DNA of 64,000 nt from Lewinella sp. LCG006 (lineage in GTDB: Bacteria > Bacteroidota > Bacteroidia > Chitinophagales > Saprospiraceae), in contig NZ_CP160680.1 of the NCBI RefSeq assembly GCF_040784935.1, positions 1,603,501 through 1,667,500 of the forward strand, given 5' to 3'. Position 1 is the first letter of the stretch, and every line of letters starts with the position of its first letter. The position numbers were made by a program, and so were the translations under genes. This document shows positions 35,830 through 43,498 of the stretch, piece by piece. Below the pieces are notes generated by a model. It made no database searches and was not told the DNA's origin. It worked only from the letters and a program-made list of their open reading frames with translations.

Positions 35830-36867
35830 TCAATAGATTCTCTTGTTATTCCATATTTTCTTAACCCCGTCAGCTGTCATTTTTACTTGTTTGATGGTAC
35901 CATCTTGATTAAATTCCATTTTGTCGATACAAGTTACCCGATGATCACGCCCTTCATTTGGAATAGGTCGTCTGTGATAAATAATATACCAATTATCCGT
36001 ATTTGGGGTATTAATTACGGAATGATGTCCCGCTCCTGTAGCAATATTTTCATCCGATTGTAGAATTGTTCCAATTCTTTTAAAAGGGCCTGTCACTTCT
36101 TCAGCCATTGCGTAAGCCACTTTATAGGTGTCATTCCCCCAATCACCCTCAGACCACATAAAATAGTAGGTATCTTTTCTACGAAACATAAAGGAACCTT
36201 CTACATACCCTTCAGGGGTAATTTCTTTAAATAATCCACCGTCATCCCAAGGGATAAACCCTGTAAAATCATCGTTAAGAATGGTGATATTGCAATGCCC
36301 CCAGCCTCCATAGAACATATAATATTTGTTATCAATGTCTTTAAATACAAACTGATCAATGGGTTGTGCACCATTATGAAACTCCCCTATCAGTGGTTTT
36401 CCAAGATAGTCTTTGAATGTTCCCGAAGGAGCATCTGCCACAGCTATTCCAATACCTCCATGATGATTAATTGTATTGTTTTCATTCCAGTAGGGGCCTC
36501 CTGATTTTTGAACATCATTTGCTGAAAAGAACAAATAATATTTATCATCTTTTTCTATAATGGATGGTGCCCAAAGCGCTTGTTTTGCCCATTTAATTAT
36601 AGAGGTGTCCAAAATATGAGCATGTTTTTTCCAAGAAATCAAATCTTTTGAAGAGAATGCATCGAAAAATACCTGGTTTTCATATTTAGCTGAATAGGTA
36701 GGAAACACCCAATACTCATCCTTAAAAACAACGCCCTCTGGATCGGCATACCAACCAGAAAATATCGGATTCCCAGAATATGCTAAATTTTTATCTTGTA
36801 GCTTTTTAGGCAGACAAGAGGAAACGATAATGACTATAGTTATAAGTGTTAATGACTGTATTTTCAT
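35830..36867 (-). CDS. Glycoside hydrolase family 43-like lipoprotein
   Basis: The protein is 345 aa with a lipobox (VIIVSSC, Cys about 18). The five-bladed-propeller GH43 pattern is clear: the catalytic-base Asp in WYADPEGVVFKDEYW, the transition-state Asp region in GAQPIDQFVFKD, the general-acid Glu in GYVEGSFMFRR and GAGHHSVINTP late. It is predicted to cleave arabinose- or xylose-containing glycans at the cell surface. No other polysaccharide-utilisation gene (SusC/SusD) is nearby. The base composition looks more AT-rich than its neighbours, which suggests transfer. Confidence 0.9.
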   Translation of the reverse strand: MKIQSLTLITIVIIVSSCLPKKLQDKNLAYSGNPIFSGWYADPEGVVFKDEYWVFPTYSAKYENQVFFDAFSSKDLISWKKHAHILDTSIIKWAKQALWAPSIIEKDDKYYLFFSANDVQKSGGPYWNENNTINHHGGIGIAVADAPSGTFKDYLGKPLIGEFHNGAQPIDQFVFKDIDNKYYMFYGGWGHCNITILNDDFTGFIPWDDGGLFKEITPEGYVEGSFMFRRKDTYYFMWSEGDWGNDTYKVAYAMAEEVTGPFKRIGTILQSDENIATGAGHHSVINTPNTDNWYIIYHRRPIPNEGRDHRVTCIDKMEFNQDGTIKQVKMTADGVKKIWNNKRIY

Positions 36868-36877
36868 ATAATCTGTT

Positions 36878-37362
36878 TTATGTTGATTGAATCACCTCCT
36901 TTGCCAACAATGGCTCCTGCAGGTGAAAAGGACCGCTTTTTATCTTATGCAAGGCCTCGTCAATATCTATACCCGTTACTAAGTGGTCTGGGACATTCTC
37001 ACTTGTCCTTTTTTGCTCTGACTGCGTTAAAAAGCCTCGCCGAAGCTTAGGCTTCGCCTACGTTTTTCGCCTTGGCAGAGCAAAAAATGACGTTGCGATA
37101 ATATTCCCAAACCACTTAGTGCCGGGTATAGTTCAAAGCGGGCATCTATCACAAAAGCTTCGTGGGCGTAAAGGCCCGACCGGAGTAGTTCAGGATTGGC
37201 CTTAAACTTTACCTCCATTTGCCTTTTCCTTTCCTCGTATTTCAAACGGATGTCTTCCAACACGCGCACGGGCAAACTACCAAACAGGCGGTAGGTCAGA
37301 TGTACCGGGCGGTAGCCCAGGTTTTGGTGAGGGATCTTGGCATTTGGTTTTTGCATTATCAT
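36878..37362 (-). pseudogene. REP-associated tyrosine transposase (RAYT) remnant, interrupted and truncated
   Basis: The N-terminal part (from the ATG at 37362) reads PVHLTYRLFGSLPVRVLEDI and later AHEAFVIDARFE, the opening of the RAYT/IS200-like family. It then runs into the MITE at 36968-37130. Beyond the MITE the sequence resumes with DIDEALHKIKSGPFHLQEPL, as expected for the next part of the family, and stops after VIQST. Removing the MITE and leaving one TA joins the parts in frame (ARFE-L-DIDEA). The HUH catalytic motif and the rest of the gene are missing, so it is inactive. The flanking palindrome at 37379 could be its REP. Confidence 0.7.
36968..37130. repeat. MITE-like element, copy 2 (TA-flanked, 163 bp), inserted in the RAYT remnant
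   Basis: The ends TATACCCGTTACTAAGTGGT (left) and TATACCCGGCACTAAGTGGT (right, inverted) match copy 1 at 1671-1866, as does the interior. The copy lacks the 33-bp insertion of copy 1. The in-frame join after removal with one TA left supports a TA target duplication. Confidence 0.88.
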
Positions 37363-37378
37363 TAAATTAGCAATGGTC

Positions 37379-37447
37379 GAGTCGCTGTGCGGCGAATTCG
37401 GTACGGCTATGCGGCGAATCCCGTCATAATTCGCCGCACAGCGACTC
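37379..37447. repeat. REP-like palindrome upstream of the RAYT remnant
   Basis: GAGTCGCTGTGCGGCGAATT (37379-37398) is the exact reverse complement of 37428-37447, with a 29-nt loop that holds a further GCGGCGAAT. It begins 16 bp before the remnant's start. RAYT genes are typically flanked by the REP palindromes they recognise. Confidence 0.65.
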
Positions 37448-37567
37448 AACCGAATATCTGATTATTGTAGTATTCGAAGACGAATACCAGGCAGATTTTT
37501 TTTGTTAATTTCAATCCAATGAAGCACGAAGAAGAAATATAAACAGCCTACTCCAACCCCGCAACTC

Positions 37568-38113
37568 CTACAACATATCCAAATACTTATTAGGCACCAT
37601 ATCGGTCAACCACACGCCGTTGGCCGATTGGTAGAAGTGATAGCCATCGCGGAACATAGCACCAGCGAAGACTTTGAAAATCATGGTATCCCCACGGCGA
37701 TCTCCTACCTCGGTGGCCGTCTCCGTATCTTCCGAAAGGTGGACATGGTTGCGAGAACGGGGTTCAATACCCTTCAGCATAATGCTTTGGACAAAGCGCT
37801 CAGTGGTGCCGTGATAGAGAATTTTGGGTGGCTTGACGGGCTCTAATTCCAGATCAACCTTGACAGAATGGCCTTGGTTGGCGCGAATTTTAGTCTTGTC
37901 TTCGTTGAAAGTGTAGCGTTGCTTTTCATCGCTGGCCACAATGGCCTCCAGGATGGGGAGATCCATTTCCTTACCTTTGTCCATGGCTCCTTCGATGAGG
38001 TCATCGACATCGGCCCAGCCATTTTCATCTAGTTTGATGCCTACCACTTCGGGCTTGTGGCGCAGAATAAGGGATAAAAACTTACTTAGGCTCTTTAAAT
38101 ATTCCGGACTCAT
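37568..38113 (-). CDS. kptA: RNA 2'-phosphotransferase KptA/Tpt1
   Basis: The protein is 181 aa, the usual length. The family residues are visible: LSLILRHKPE (Arg18-His19), RANQGHSV (77-84), YHGTTERF (100-107), SRNHVHLS (about 120-127) and the late GYHFYQSANGVWL. It transfers a 2'-phosphate from RNA to NAD+. The bacterial substrate is unclear because bacteria lack the tRNA-splicing ligase that creates it in yeast. It stands alone between the RAYT remnant and a divergent lipoprotein gene. Confidence 0.93.
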   Translation of the reverse strand: MSPEYLKSLSKFLSLILRHKPEVVGIKLDENGWADVDDLIEGAMDKGKEMDLPILEAIVASDEKQRYTFNEDKTKIRANQGHSVKVDLELEPVKPPKILYHGTTERFVQSIMLKGIEPRSRNHVHLSEDTETATEVGDRRGDTMIFKVFAGAMFRDGYHFYQSANGVWLTDMVPNKYLDML

Positions 38114-38235
38114 GCGTTGGGCTTTTTTATCGTCAAGGTTATGTCAGAGAATTTTTAAAAACTGGCTCATTAGTGGAAAAGCTTCCTCAACAAGCCTAAC
38201 TTTGCTTCTATTACTGCAAACCTAAGAATAAAACT

Positions 38236-38694
38236 ATGTTTAATCGTTTCTTTTTGCTTTTTTTCGTGGTCACTTTTGTCACCAGTTGTGGCCCTGAACC
38301 CAAATTCAGTAAGGAAAACCTCGCTGAACAGGAGCAAGCTTGGGCTCAAATGATGGAAGGCCACGATGTGGTGATGCCCCTTATGAATGACCTTTACCAA
38401 GCCTCTTCAAAACTCAAAGCACTCGCAGAAGACGCCATGGTCGAAGCCAGCGATTTCCATCCGCGCGCGCAAGAAGCACTAGCAAACATAGAGAAGGCAG
38501 AAGACGGTATGATGGCGTGGATGGGAAGCATCAAAGACAGCCCTATCGATTCGGTAAGAGCGCGTTATGAAGACCACGCCGCCGTAATGGCTTTCATCGA
38601 CAAAGAGAAGACCGACATTGAGCAGGTAGCAGAGAACATGCAAGCCAGCCTTGCTACCGCCAAAGCGCTGATTCAGGAACGGACGGGGAATTAG
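38236..38694 (+). CDS. Small hypothetical lipoprotein, helical
   Basis: The protein is 152 aa with a lipobox (VVTFVTSC). The rest is rich in Met, Ala and Glu with long amphipathic helices (for example LYQASSKLKALAEDAMVEAS), suggesting a coiled coil in the periplasm. I do not recognise a family. The SCO gene lies 134 bp downstream on the same strand, with a 77-bp perfect hairpin between them. Confidence 0.75.
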   Translation: MFNRFFLLFFVVTFVTSCGPEPKFSKENLAEQEQAWAQMMEGHDVVMPLMNDLYQASSKLKALAEDAMVEASDFHPRAQEALANIEKAEDGMMAWMGSIKDSPIDSVRARYEDHAAVMAFIDKEKTDIEQVAENMQASLATAKALIQERTGN

Positions 38695-38705
38695 GTGTTT
38701 GCCCG

Positions 38706-38782
38706 CTCCGTAGCTCTCCGTAGCTCTCCGTAGCACAGGGTTTAAAACCCTGTGCTACGGAGAGCTACGGAGAGCTACGGAG
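38706..38782. repeat. 77-bp perfect palindrome built from a 10-bp tandem
   Basis: Each arm is 38 bp: three tandem CTCCGTAGCT-type units followed by CACAGGGTTT, and the arms are separated by a single base (38744). It lies between the small lipoprotein gene and the SCO gene. It could fold into a very stable hairpin and end the first transcript. Confidence 0.9.
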
Positions 38783-38828
38783 TATTAATAATTATCCAGA
38801 CCTCCATCACACAAGCCTCCCAACCAAT

Positions 38829-39458
38829 ATGAAAATTACAACCCTACTTGGTATCATTGTTACCAGCCTAATACTCGTTGCTTGCAACTCTTCTGGCAAC
38901 AACGAATTAAGGTATTATGGTTTTCACGAAACGGATCCCGAAACAGGGGATACCATCTATCATCAGATTCGTGATTTTTCTTTCCTTGATCAAGACAGCC
39001 AGGTCATCACCAATGCTTATTTTGATGACAAAATATATATCGCGGATTTCTTCTTCACTTCCTGCCCTACCATTTGCCCTAAGGTGAAAGCACAGATGCT
39101 ACGCATTTTTGAAAAATACCAGGGAGACGACCGGGTAGCTCTACTATCCCATACAATTGACGTAAAAAGGGATACTGTGGGCAAACTCAAAAAGTACGCG
39201 CAAGGACTGGGAGCAGATACTCCCCAATGGCGATTCGTCACCGGTGACCGTGACTCGATTTACGCCATCAGCTATGACTATATTAGTACCGTACTCGAAG
39301 CACCCGAAGTACCCGGTGGTTTTGATCACTCAGGCTGGATATTGCTGATCGACAAAGATCGCCACTTACGCGCCTACGCGGATGGGACCAAGGAGGAGAA
39401 GGTAGATATTTTCCTGAAGCAAATTGACCAGCTCTTGGAGGAAGAGAAGAAAGAATAA
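38829..39458 (+). CDS. SCO1/SenC family copper-binding lipoprotein
   Basis: The protein is 209 aa with a lipobox (LILVAC). The thioredoxin-like SCO domain has the copper-binding Cys-x3-Cys in FFTSCPTICPKVK, preceded by IADFFF, and the distal conserved His in GGFDHSGWILLIDKD. It probably delivers copper to a cytochrome oxidase or acts as a redox protein in the envelope. No oxidase genes are in the window. Confidence 0.93.
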   Translation: MKITTLLGIIVTSLILVACNSSGNNELRYYGFHETDPETGDTIYHQIRDFSFLDQDSQVITNAYFDDKIYIADFFFTSCPTICPKVKAQMLRIFEKYQGDDRVALLSHTIDVKRDTVGKLKKYAQGLGADTPQWRFVTGDRDSIYAISYDYISTVLEAPEVPGGFDHSGWILLIDKDRHLRAYADGTKEEKVDIFLKQIDQLLEEEKKE

Positions 39459-39493
39459 GTTTTTCTTAGGATGAACTTCTTAGCCACCAGGCC

Positions 39494-40147
39494 TTACAGC
39501 TCTACGAGGTTGTTTTTCAGTGCAAAGACAACCAAGCCTGCCGTATTGCGAGTATTTGTTTTTTCTAGCAAACGGTTTCTGTAACCTTCGATAGTTCGGG
39601 AGCTCAGGAAAAGTTGTTCCCCTATTTCGACGTTTGTTTGCTCTTGACAAATTAAGGCCAATACCTCTAATTCTCTTGGCGAAAGCTTGACATTCCCTCT
39701 AAAGACTGGTTTAACTTTATTTTTTTTAATAAGCCCATTGATGACCACTTTAGAGACCCTCTCATTGAAATAAAACCCGTTTTCATAAGCAGATTGAACG
39801 GCGAGAATTACTTCTTCTGGCTCGGTGTCTTTAAGCAAATAGCCATTTGCTCCTAACTCCATCAAATGTTGAATAAAATGATCATCATCATACATGGAAA
39901 GAATGATGATTTTCACTTCAGGAAATGCTTCGTTTAATTTTTTTGTTGTCTGCATTCCATCCATTCCCTGCATTTCCAGATCTAACAGAACGACATCTAC
40001 TTCAACGTTCTTCAACATCTCCAGCAGTTCAACACCATTGCTTGCCTGATGAACGATTTCAATGCTTTCGAATGTTTTCAAGATCGCAGCTAGCCCTTTT
40101 CTAAAGAGGACATGATCATCAACTAATGCAATGCTAATTTTTTTCAT
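39494..40147 (-). CDS. NarL/LuxR-family response regulator
   Basis: The protein is 217 aa. The receiver domain has acceptor Asp56 in VVLLDLEMQGMDG, the Thr/Ser site in IIILSMYDD and Lys in YLLKDTEPEE. The C-terminal LuxR HTH has LSPRELEVLALICQ and SSRTIEGYRNRLLEK. It follows the kinase gene by 12 bp, so it is its likely partner. It is the last gene of a five-gene minus-strand cluster. Confidence 0.94.
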   Translation of the reverse strand: MKKISIALVDDHVLFRKGLAAILKTFESIEIVHQASNGVELLEMLKNVEVDVVLLDLEMQGMDGMQTTKKLNEAFPEVKIIILSMYDDDHFIQHLMELGANGYLLKDTEPEEVILAVQSAYENGFYFNERVSKVVINGLIKKNKVKPVFRGNVKLSPRELEVLALICQEQTNVEIGEQLFLSSRTIEGYRNRLLEKTNTRNTAGLVVFALKNNLVEL

Positions 40148-40159
40148 GTGTGAATATTA

Positions 40160-40960
40160 TTAATCAATCTTTTGCCTATCAACGGTAAGTTCCATTTTGA
40201 AGCCATTCCCCGGACTAGTAACAATTGAGCACGCTGCGCCAATTACCTTGATTCTGCTGTCAATATTTCTCAAACCCAATCCTACGTAATTAGCTATTTC
40301 TTTTGGGTCAAGCCCTTTCCCATCGTCTGTAAACTGAAAACAAATGGCATTATCTTTTTCTTCTACCACTATTTCTATCGCTTTGGCGTTGGCGTGCTTG
40401 ATCGAATTATTAATGAGCTCTTGGGCAATTCGATAAAGCGCTAATTCTTTTTTCAGAGGCATTCTCGTAGATAGCTCTTCTGCCACAAAATTTACTTCAA
40501 TTAGATTGGCCGCATTTATCCTGGACACAAGTTCACCTAAAGCAACTATCAATCCAAAATTTTCCAATACCGAAGGCAGTAAATCCCGAGAAATAGATCT
40601 GACATTTTTAATGGTTTCCTCCAGTACCATCTTTGCTTCAGAGAGAGAGGCACTCGTGGCATTCCCTTCTCCACCGGTTCTAATTGCCTGGCCTAAATGT
40701 AACTTGGCGATAGACAACATTGCTCCCACTTCATCGTGCAAATCCTTAGCAATACGTTTTCTTTCAACTTCTTGTGACTGGATGGAGGCATCCAGTAAAG
40801 CCTGCTGGCGTTCTTGCTCCATCTTCTGCAAGACTTCATTCTGGCGAATCATCCTTTTTTGGTAAAAAACTACAAAAAGAATGATAACCAGAGAAAGACT
40901 AAGCACTAAAACTGCACTGACGACAAAGATTAAAACAATATCAGATTGATTTACCGGCAC
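40160..40960 (-). CDS. HisKA_3-type sensor histidine kinase
   Basis: With the GTG at 40960 the protein is 266 aa. One membrane segment (VLIFVVSAVLVLSLSLVIIL) is followed by a coiled linker, the HisKA_3 phospho-acceptor in ERKRIAKDLHDEVGAML, and an ATPase domain with NNSIKHANAK and FTDDGKGLD ending GLGLRNIDSRI. The GTG overlaps the previous stop by 10 bp, which favours it over an upstream ATG at 41020. There is no periplasmic sensor, so the signal may come through the adjacent membrane protein. Confidence 0.9.
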   Translation of the reverse strand: MPVNQSDIVLIFVVSAVLVLSLSLVIILFVVFYQKRMIRQNEVLQKMEQERQQALLDASIQSQEVERKRIAKDLHDEVGAMLSIAKLHLGQAIRTGGEGNATSASLSEAKMVLEETIKNVRSISRDLLPSVLENFGLIVALGELVSRINAANLIEVNFVAEELSTRMPLKKELALYRIAQELINNSIKHANAKAIEIVVEEKDNAICFQFTDDGKGLDPKEIANYVGLGLRNIDSRIKVIGAACSIVTSPGNGFKMELTVDRQKID

Positions 40961-41583
40961 AGCAGACTTATTGAGTAGGTGATATACAAAATGATCAGAA
41001 AGACCGAGTGAATCGCCCAAATTCCTTCATGCAACTGGTTTGAGATTTCCAGGATAAAGTTACTAAATGTAAAAATGGACAGATTCCCCGCAAAATAAAT
41101 CAAATGCCCAGAACTGAACCAAAACATCGCACTCTGCTCAATGTGCAAGACTTTTTTTTCCTTCAAGGTTTGGTAAAAAAACAACAAAGACAAAGACGTA
41201 AACACGGTACATTCCACCAGCAGCGGGTAAGTATTAAAGCTTTGCAAACCCTGAAAAAGGACCACATTTATTATTGCCAGCGTGAGAAATCCTACTATCC
41301 CCAATCGATAGATCCTTCGGCTAATAAGCCCTTGAAAAAACGAATAATAAATGGTAAACAATAAAGAAAATTCAACTACCGAATACAAATGAAGAATAGG
41401 CAAGTTGTTTATCTTGTTGCTAGCCAATACATTAGCAAACAGCTCTGTCATTGCGCCAAAGCCAAGTAAAAGGGCGAGAATCTTCATCTCTCGCCCCAAT
41501 TCCTTGAATCGGACTACTGCGATAGTGAGCGGCAGTAATATTGAGAAAACCGCGCAATACGAGAGTAGGGAATAGATTTTCAT
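40951..41583 (-). CDS. Multi-pass membrane protein in the two-component cluster
   Basis: The protein is 210 aa with about six hydrophobic segments (for example SYCAVFSILLPLTIAV, MKILALLLGFGAMTELF, LGIVGFLTLAIINVVLF and IWAIHSVFLIILYITYSISLL). No known domain is apparent. Its start overlaps the preceding gene's stop (ATGA at 41580-41583) and its stop overlaps the kinase start. The tight coupling suggests it works with the kinase, perhaps as its sensing module. This is inference. Confidence 0.82.
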   Translation of the reverse strand: MKIYSLLSYCAVFSILLPLTIAVVRFKELGREMKILALLLGFGAMTELFANVLASNKINNLPILHLYSVVEFSLLFTIYYSFFQGLISRRIYRLGIVGFLTLAIINVVLFQGLQSFNTYPLLVECTVFTSLSLLFFYQTLKEKKVLHIEQSAMFWFSSGHLIYFAGNLSIFTFSNFILEISNQLHEGIWAIHSVFLIILYITYSISLLCR

Positions 41584-41969
41584 TCCATAAATGGTAGCCC
41601 ACTGTTAAGAATATTTGTATCTCCACAGTAAGAAGGACATGGTCTGGCAAAATCTACGATTACGCCCGTTTCTGGAAGTATATCATTACCGTTTGCATCC
41701 ACCGCCACCAAGAATAGCTTTAAAGTATACTCTTTTTCGCTCTTCCCTTCCACTTCTTTCATCCCATAATACGCCCTTACCCCCACTGCTCCGTTTACAT
41801 TTGTCACCTGCGCTATTTCATTTAAGGTAAAGCATTGTGCTTGGGTTTTACCAGGAAATAGCGTTCTCCAATTGGCCGTCCACTCCGCAGCTACCTGAAA
41901 TGATATTTGTGGTGGAGTTGGTTGATTTCCCAGAGGAGTATTAGACGTAGAATTTTCCTTTTTGTCCAT
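41580..41969 (-). CDS. Unknown small protein with C-terminal PCPxYC motif
   Basis: The protein is 129 aa with no signal peptide. It has AAEWTANWRTLFP, then GVRAYYGMKEVEGK and a C-terminal VIVDFARPCPSYCGDTN. I recall similar short Bacteroidota proteins with a GVRAY…DF…PCPxxC pattern, usually of unknown function, but could not verify this. It overlaps the membrane-protein gene by 4 bp and precedes it. The C-terminal Cys pair may bind metal or form a disulfide. Confidence 0.75.
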   Translation of the reverse strand: MDKKENSTSNTPLGNQPTPPQISFQVAAEWTANWRTLFPGKTQAQCFTLNEIAQVTNVNGAVGVRAYYGMKEVEGKSEKEYTLKLFLVAVDANGNDILPETGVIVDFARPCPSYCGDTNILNSGLPFME

Positions 41970-42072
41970 TAAGTTGAATTTTTAAGATGGAAGTTTTCCA
42001 AAGATATCCTATAGAAGTGTAGATTTTTAAAAAAAGAGGTGATTCGTCGGAAACAAACCACCTCCTTCTTTA

Positions 42073-42834
42073 CTATCCCTCAATGCCATTGCTAGGAGCT
42101 GCTCCCATCAGTTTTTGACGAATCTGATCTGATGATGAGCCGCTGGGACGATCTCCCCTGATGACCAGTATTCCAACGGTATAAGCGCCAGCGTTATCAC
42201 TGAAGTCTTCATCAAAAGCAAGAACACTAATCGTTCCAGCCTCATTTGCGACCCTCGACATCAAGCCTCCACTAACGGAACAAGGGTAGAAAAGGTTAGC
42301 GTTTTTTGCGGCAGTACTGTAGTAATCCAGTTTCCTGCCATTATCTTTTGTCCCATCAAGGAGGTAGTAATCTGAAGTGGCATAAACAACCCCTTTGCTT
42401 TTCGGCATACATACGATTAAGCCCCCTTCGTTTTTGGCATAATCGCCGGTACCGGGATCCCGACCGTAGGCATCTCGGCGTTTTTTCTCAATATCGGCAT
42501 CGCCAACCGCATCGCCAATGGCTTTAACGGATTTATTCCAGGCTTCGACGAAAGGAGCAGCAGCACCATCCGTTGCAAACATCAAAGCATCTCCTGCTAC
42601 GGCATTCGCTAATCCGACAATTGCTTTTACCATTGCCATATTCGTTTTGGCAAAGGAACAAATACCGTTCGTATAGTAAATAATGATTTCATCACCGGGA
42701 AGGACATTATCAATAGTCACTCCTGCTTCATCGTTGGCAGGAATAGAAACCCATAATTTGAAGCCTTCAATTTGTGCTCCAGAATCCAGGCTTGTAGGCA
42801 AGGTTAAGGTTGGGGTAATGGAAGTAGAACTCAT
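42073..42834 (-). CDS. Unknown protein, first gene of the cluster
   Basis: From the ATG at 42834 the protein is 253 aa. It has no signal peptide and no domain I recognise. Noted segments are SIPANDEAGVTIDNVLPGDE near the start, an Ala/Gly-rich helix AIVGLANAVAGDALMFAT, and a C-terminal AYTVGILVIRGDRPSGSSS. The gap to the next gene is 103 bp. Being in line with the small protein, membrane protein and kinase, it may be the effector or ligand of that group; that is inference only. In-frame sequence upstream of 42834 looks non-coding. Confidence 0.7.
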   Translation of the reverse strand: MSSTSITPTLTLPTSLDSGAQIEGFKLWVSIPANDEAGVTIDNVLPGDEIIIYYTNGICSFAKTNMAMVKAIVGLANAVAGDALMFATDGAAAPFVEAWNKSVKAIGDAVGDADIEKKRRDAYGRDPGTGDYAKNEGGLIVCMPKSKGVVYATSDYYLLDGTKDNGRKLDYYSTAAKNANLFYPCSVSGGLMSRVANEAGTISVLAFDEDFSDNAGAYTVGILVIRGDRPSGSSSDQIRQKLMGAAPSNGIEG

Positions 42835-43071
42835 GAATATTAGTTTTGAATGATTAAAAATCAAGTAACCCGAAGTTTCAATGAGTATCTTATTGCTGAT
42901 GTGCACGGCCGATATTTACAGACAATAAACTAAATGTCATATTTGACTTCTGATTATAAAACAAAATTATATCAATCAACACTCCCCCATTAGCGTGAAA
43001 ACACACTATTCCAAAATTGCGTATTTCTACGCATCTCTCTACTGACTCCCCGAATCACCTAAAAACAAAAC

Positions 43072-43102
43072 GGCCGATCCTCCCACTCAGGAAGCATCGG
43101 CC
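43072..43102 (-). terminator. Rho-independent-type terminator, minus strand
   Basis: GGCCGAT...ATCGGCC pairs around GGAAG/CCTCC, and on the minus strand the stem is followed by GTTTTGTTTTT. No annotated gene ends just upstream of it on that strand, so it may serve a small transcript. Confidence 0.55.
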
Positions 43103-43218
43103 ACAACGAAAACCAGTGTCAAATTTTTATAAAACCTTGAGAGAGGTTCAGATGGAGCGCATTGGGGACGTTTTTTTGGGTGTTTATTTATCTTACAAGC
43201 CTTTTTTAAAAGCCGTTC

Positions 43219-43246
43219 CGCTTCCGTCTAAAAACAGACGGAAGCG
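43219..43246. repeat. 11-bp perfect hairpin
   Basis: CGCTTCCGTCT (43219-43229) pairs with AGACGGAAGCG (43236-43246) across a six-base A-rich loop. It lies in the gene-free stretch between two terminator-like sequences. Confidence 0.55.
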
Positions 43247-43280
43247 AAAGCAGCGCGAAAATCAGCCATAAAAATCTTTA

Positions 43281-43304
43281 GCTCACCCTATGGTGGGCTT
43301 TTTT
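43281..43304 (+). terminator. Rho-independent-type terminator, plus strand
   Basis: GCTCACC pairs with GGTGGGC (one G-T pair) across CTAT, followed by TTTTTT. It would end a plus-strand transcript, but no convincing plus-strand gene lies upstream. Confidence 0.6.
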
Positions 43305-43433
43305 ATTTGTACCAGACTTGTGTCTGCGTCTTTGTCTCTTTCTGACCGTGTAAAGATACACAAAAAAGTTAAAATATAATCAAATAGAAGATTATTTATC
43401 AAAAAAAAAGCCTATGTAATCAAATAAATTACA

Positions 43434-43461
43434 AAGCCGTTCCCCTTACGGAGAACGGCTT
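43434..43461 (-). terminator. Hairpin after the PorT-like gene
   Basis: AAGCCGTTC (43434-43442) pairs with GAACGGCTT (43453-43461). It lies 38 bp beyond the stop of the minus-strand beta-barrel gene at 43499, and an AT-rich stretch follows. Confidence 0.6.
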
Positions 43462-43498
43462 GTAACTAATCATAACTTTCGGTATTGCTGAAGGTCTT

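Larger units (their letters stand above)
42907..43498. other. 592-bp stretch without a convincing gene, with several hairpins
   Basis: No frame looks coding; an 84-codon plus-strand frame at 43017-43271 has no recognisable features. The stretch instead holds four hairpins (43072, 43219, 43281, 43434), two with T-rich tails pointing in opposite directions. A small RNA gene is possible but not shown. Confidence 0.4.

Noticed and set aside
37027-37449. 140-codon minus-strand frame as an intact gene
   Set aside because: Its last third is MITE sequence, identical in frame to the frame in the other MITE copy (1730-1927). Only the N-terminal part is RAYT sequence, so it is a pseudogene.
42073-42906. 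Longer start for the first gene of the two-component cluster
   Set aside because: The added 24 codons look non-coding, and the ATG at 42834 begins a sensible protein.
43017-43271. 84-codon plus-strand frame
   Set aside because: The product is basic and low in recognisable features, and it crosses two hairpins. A non-coding stretch is more likely.
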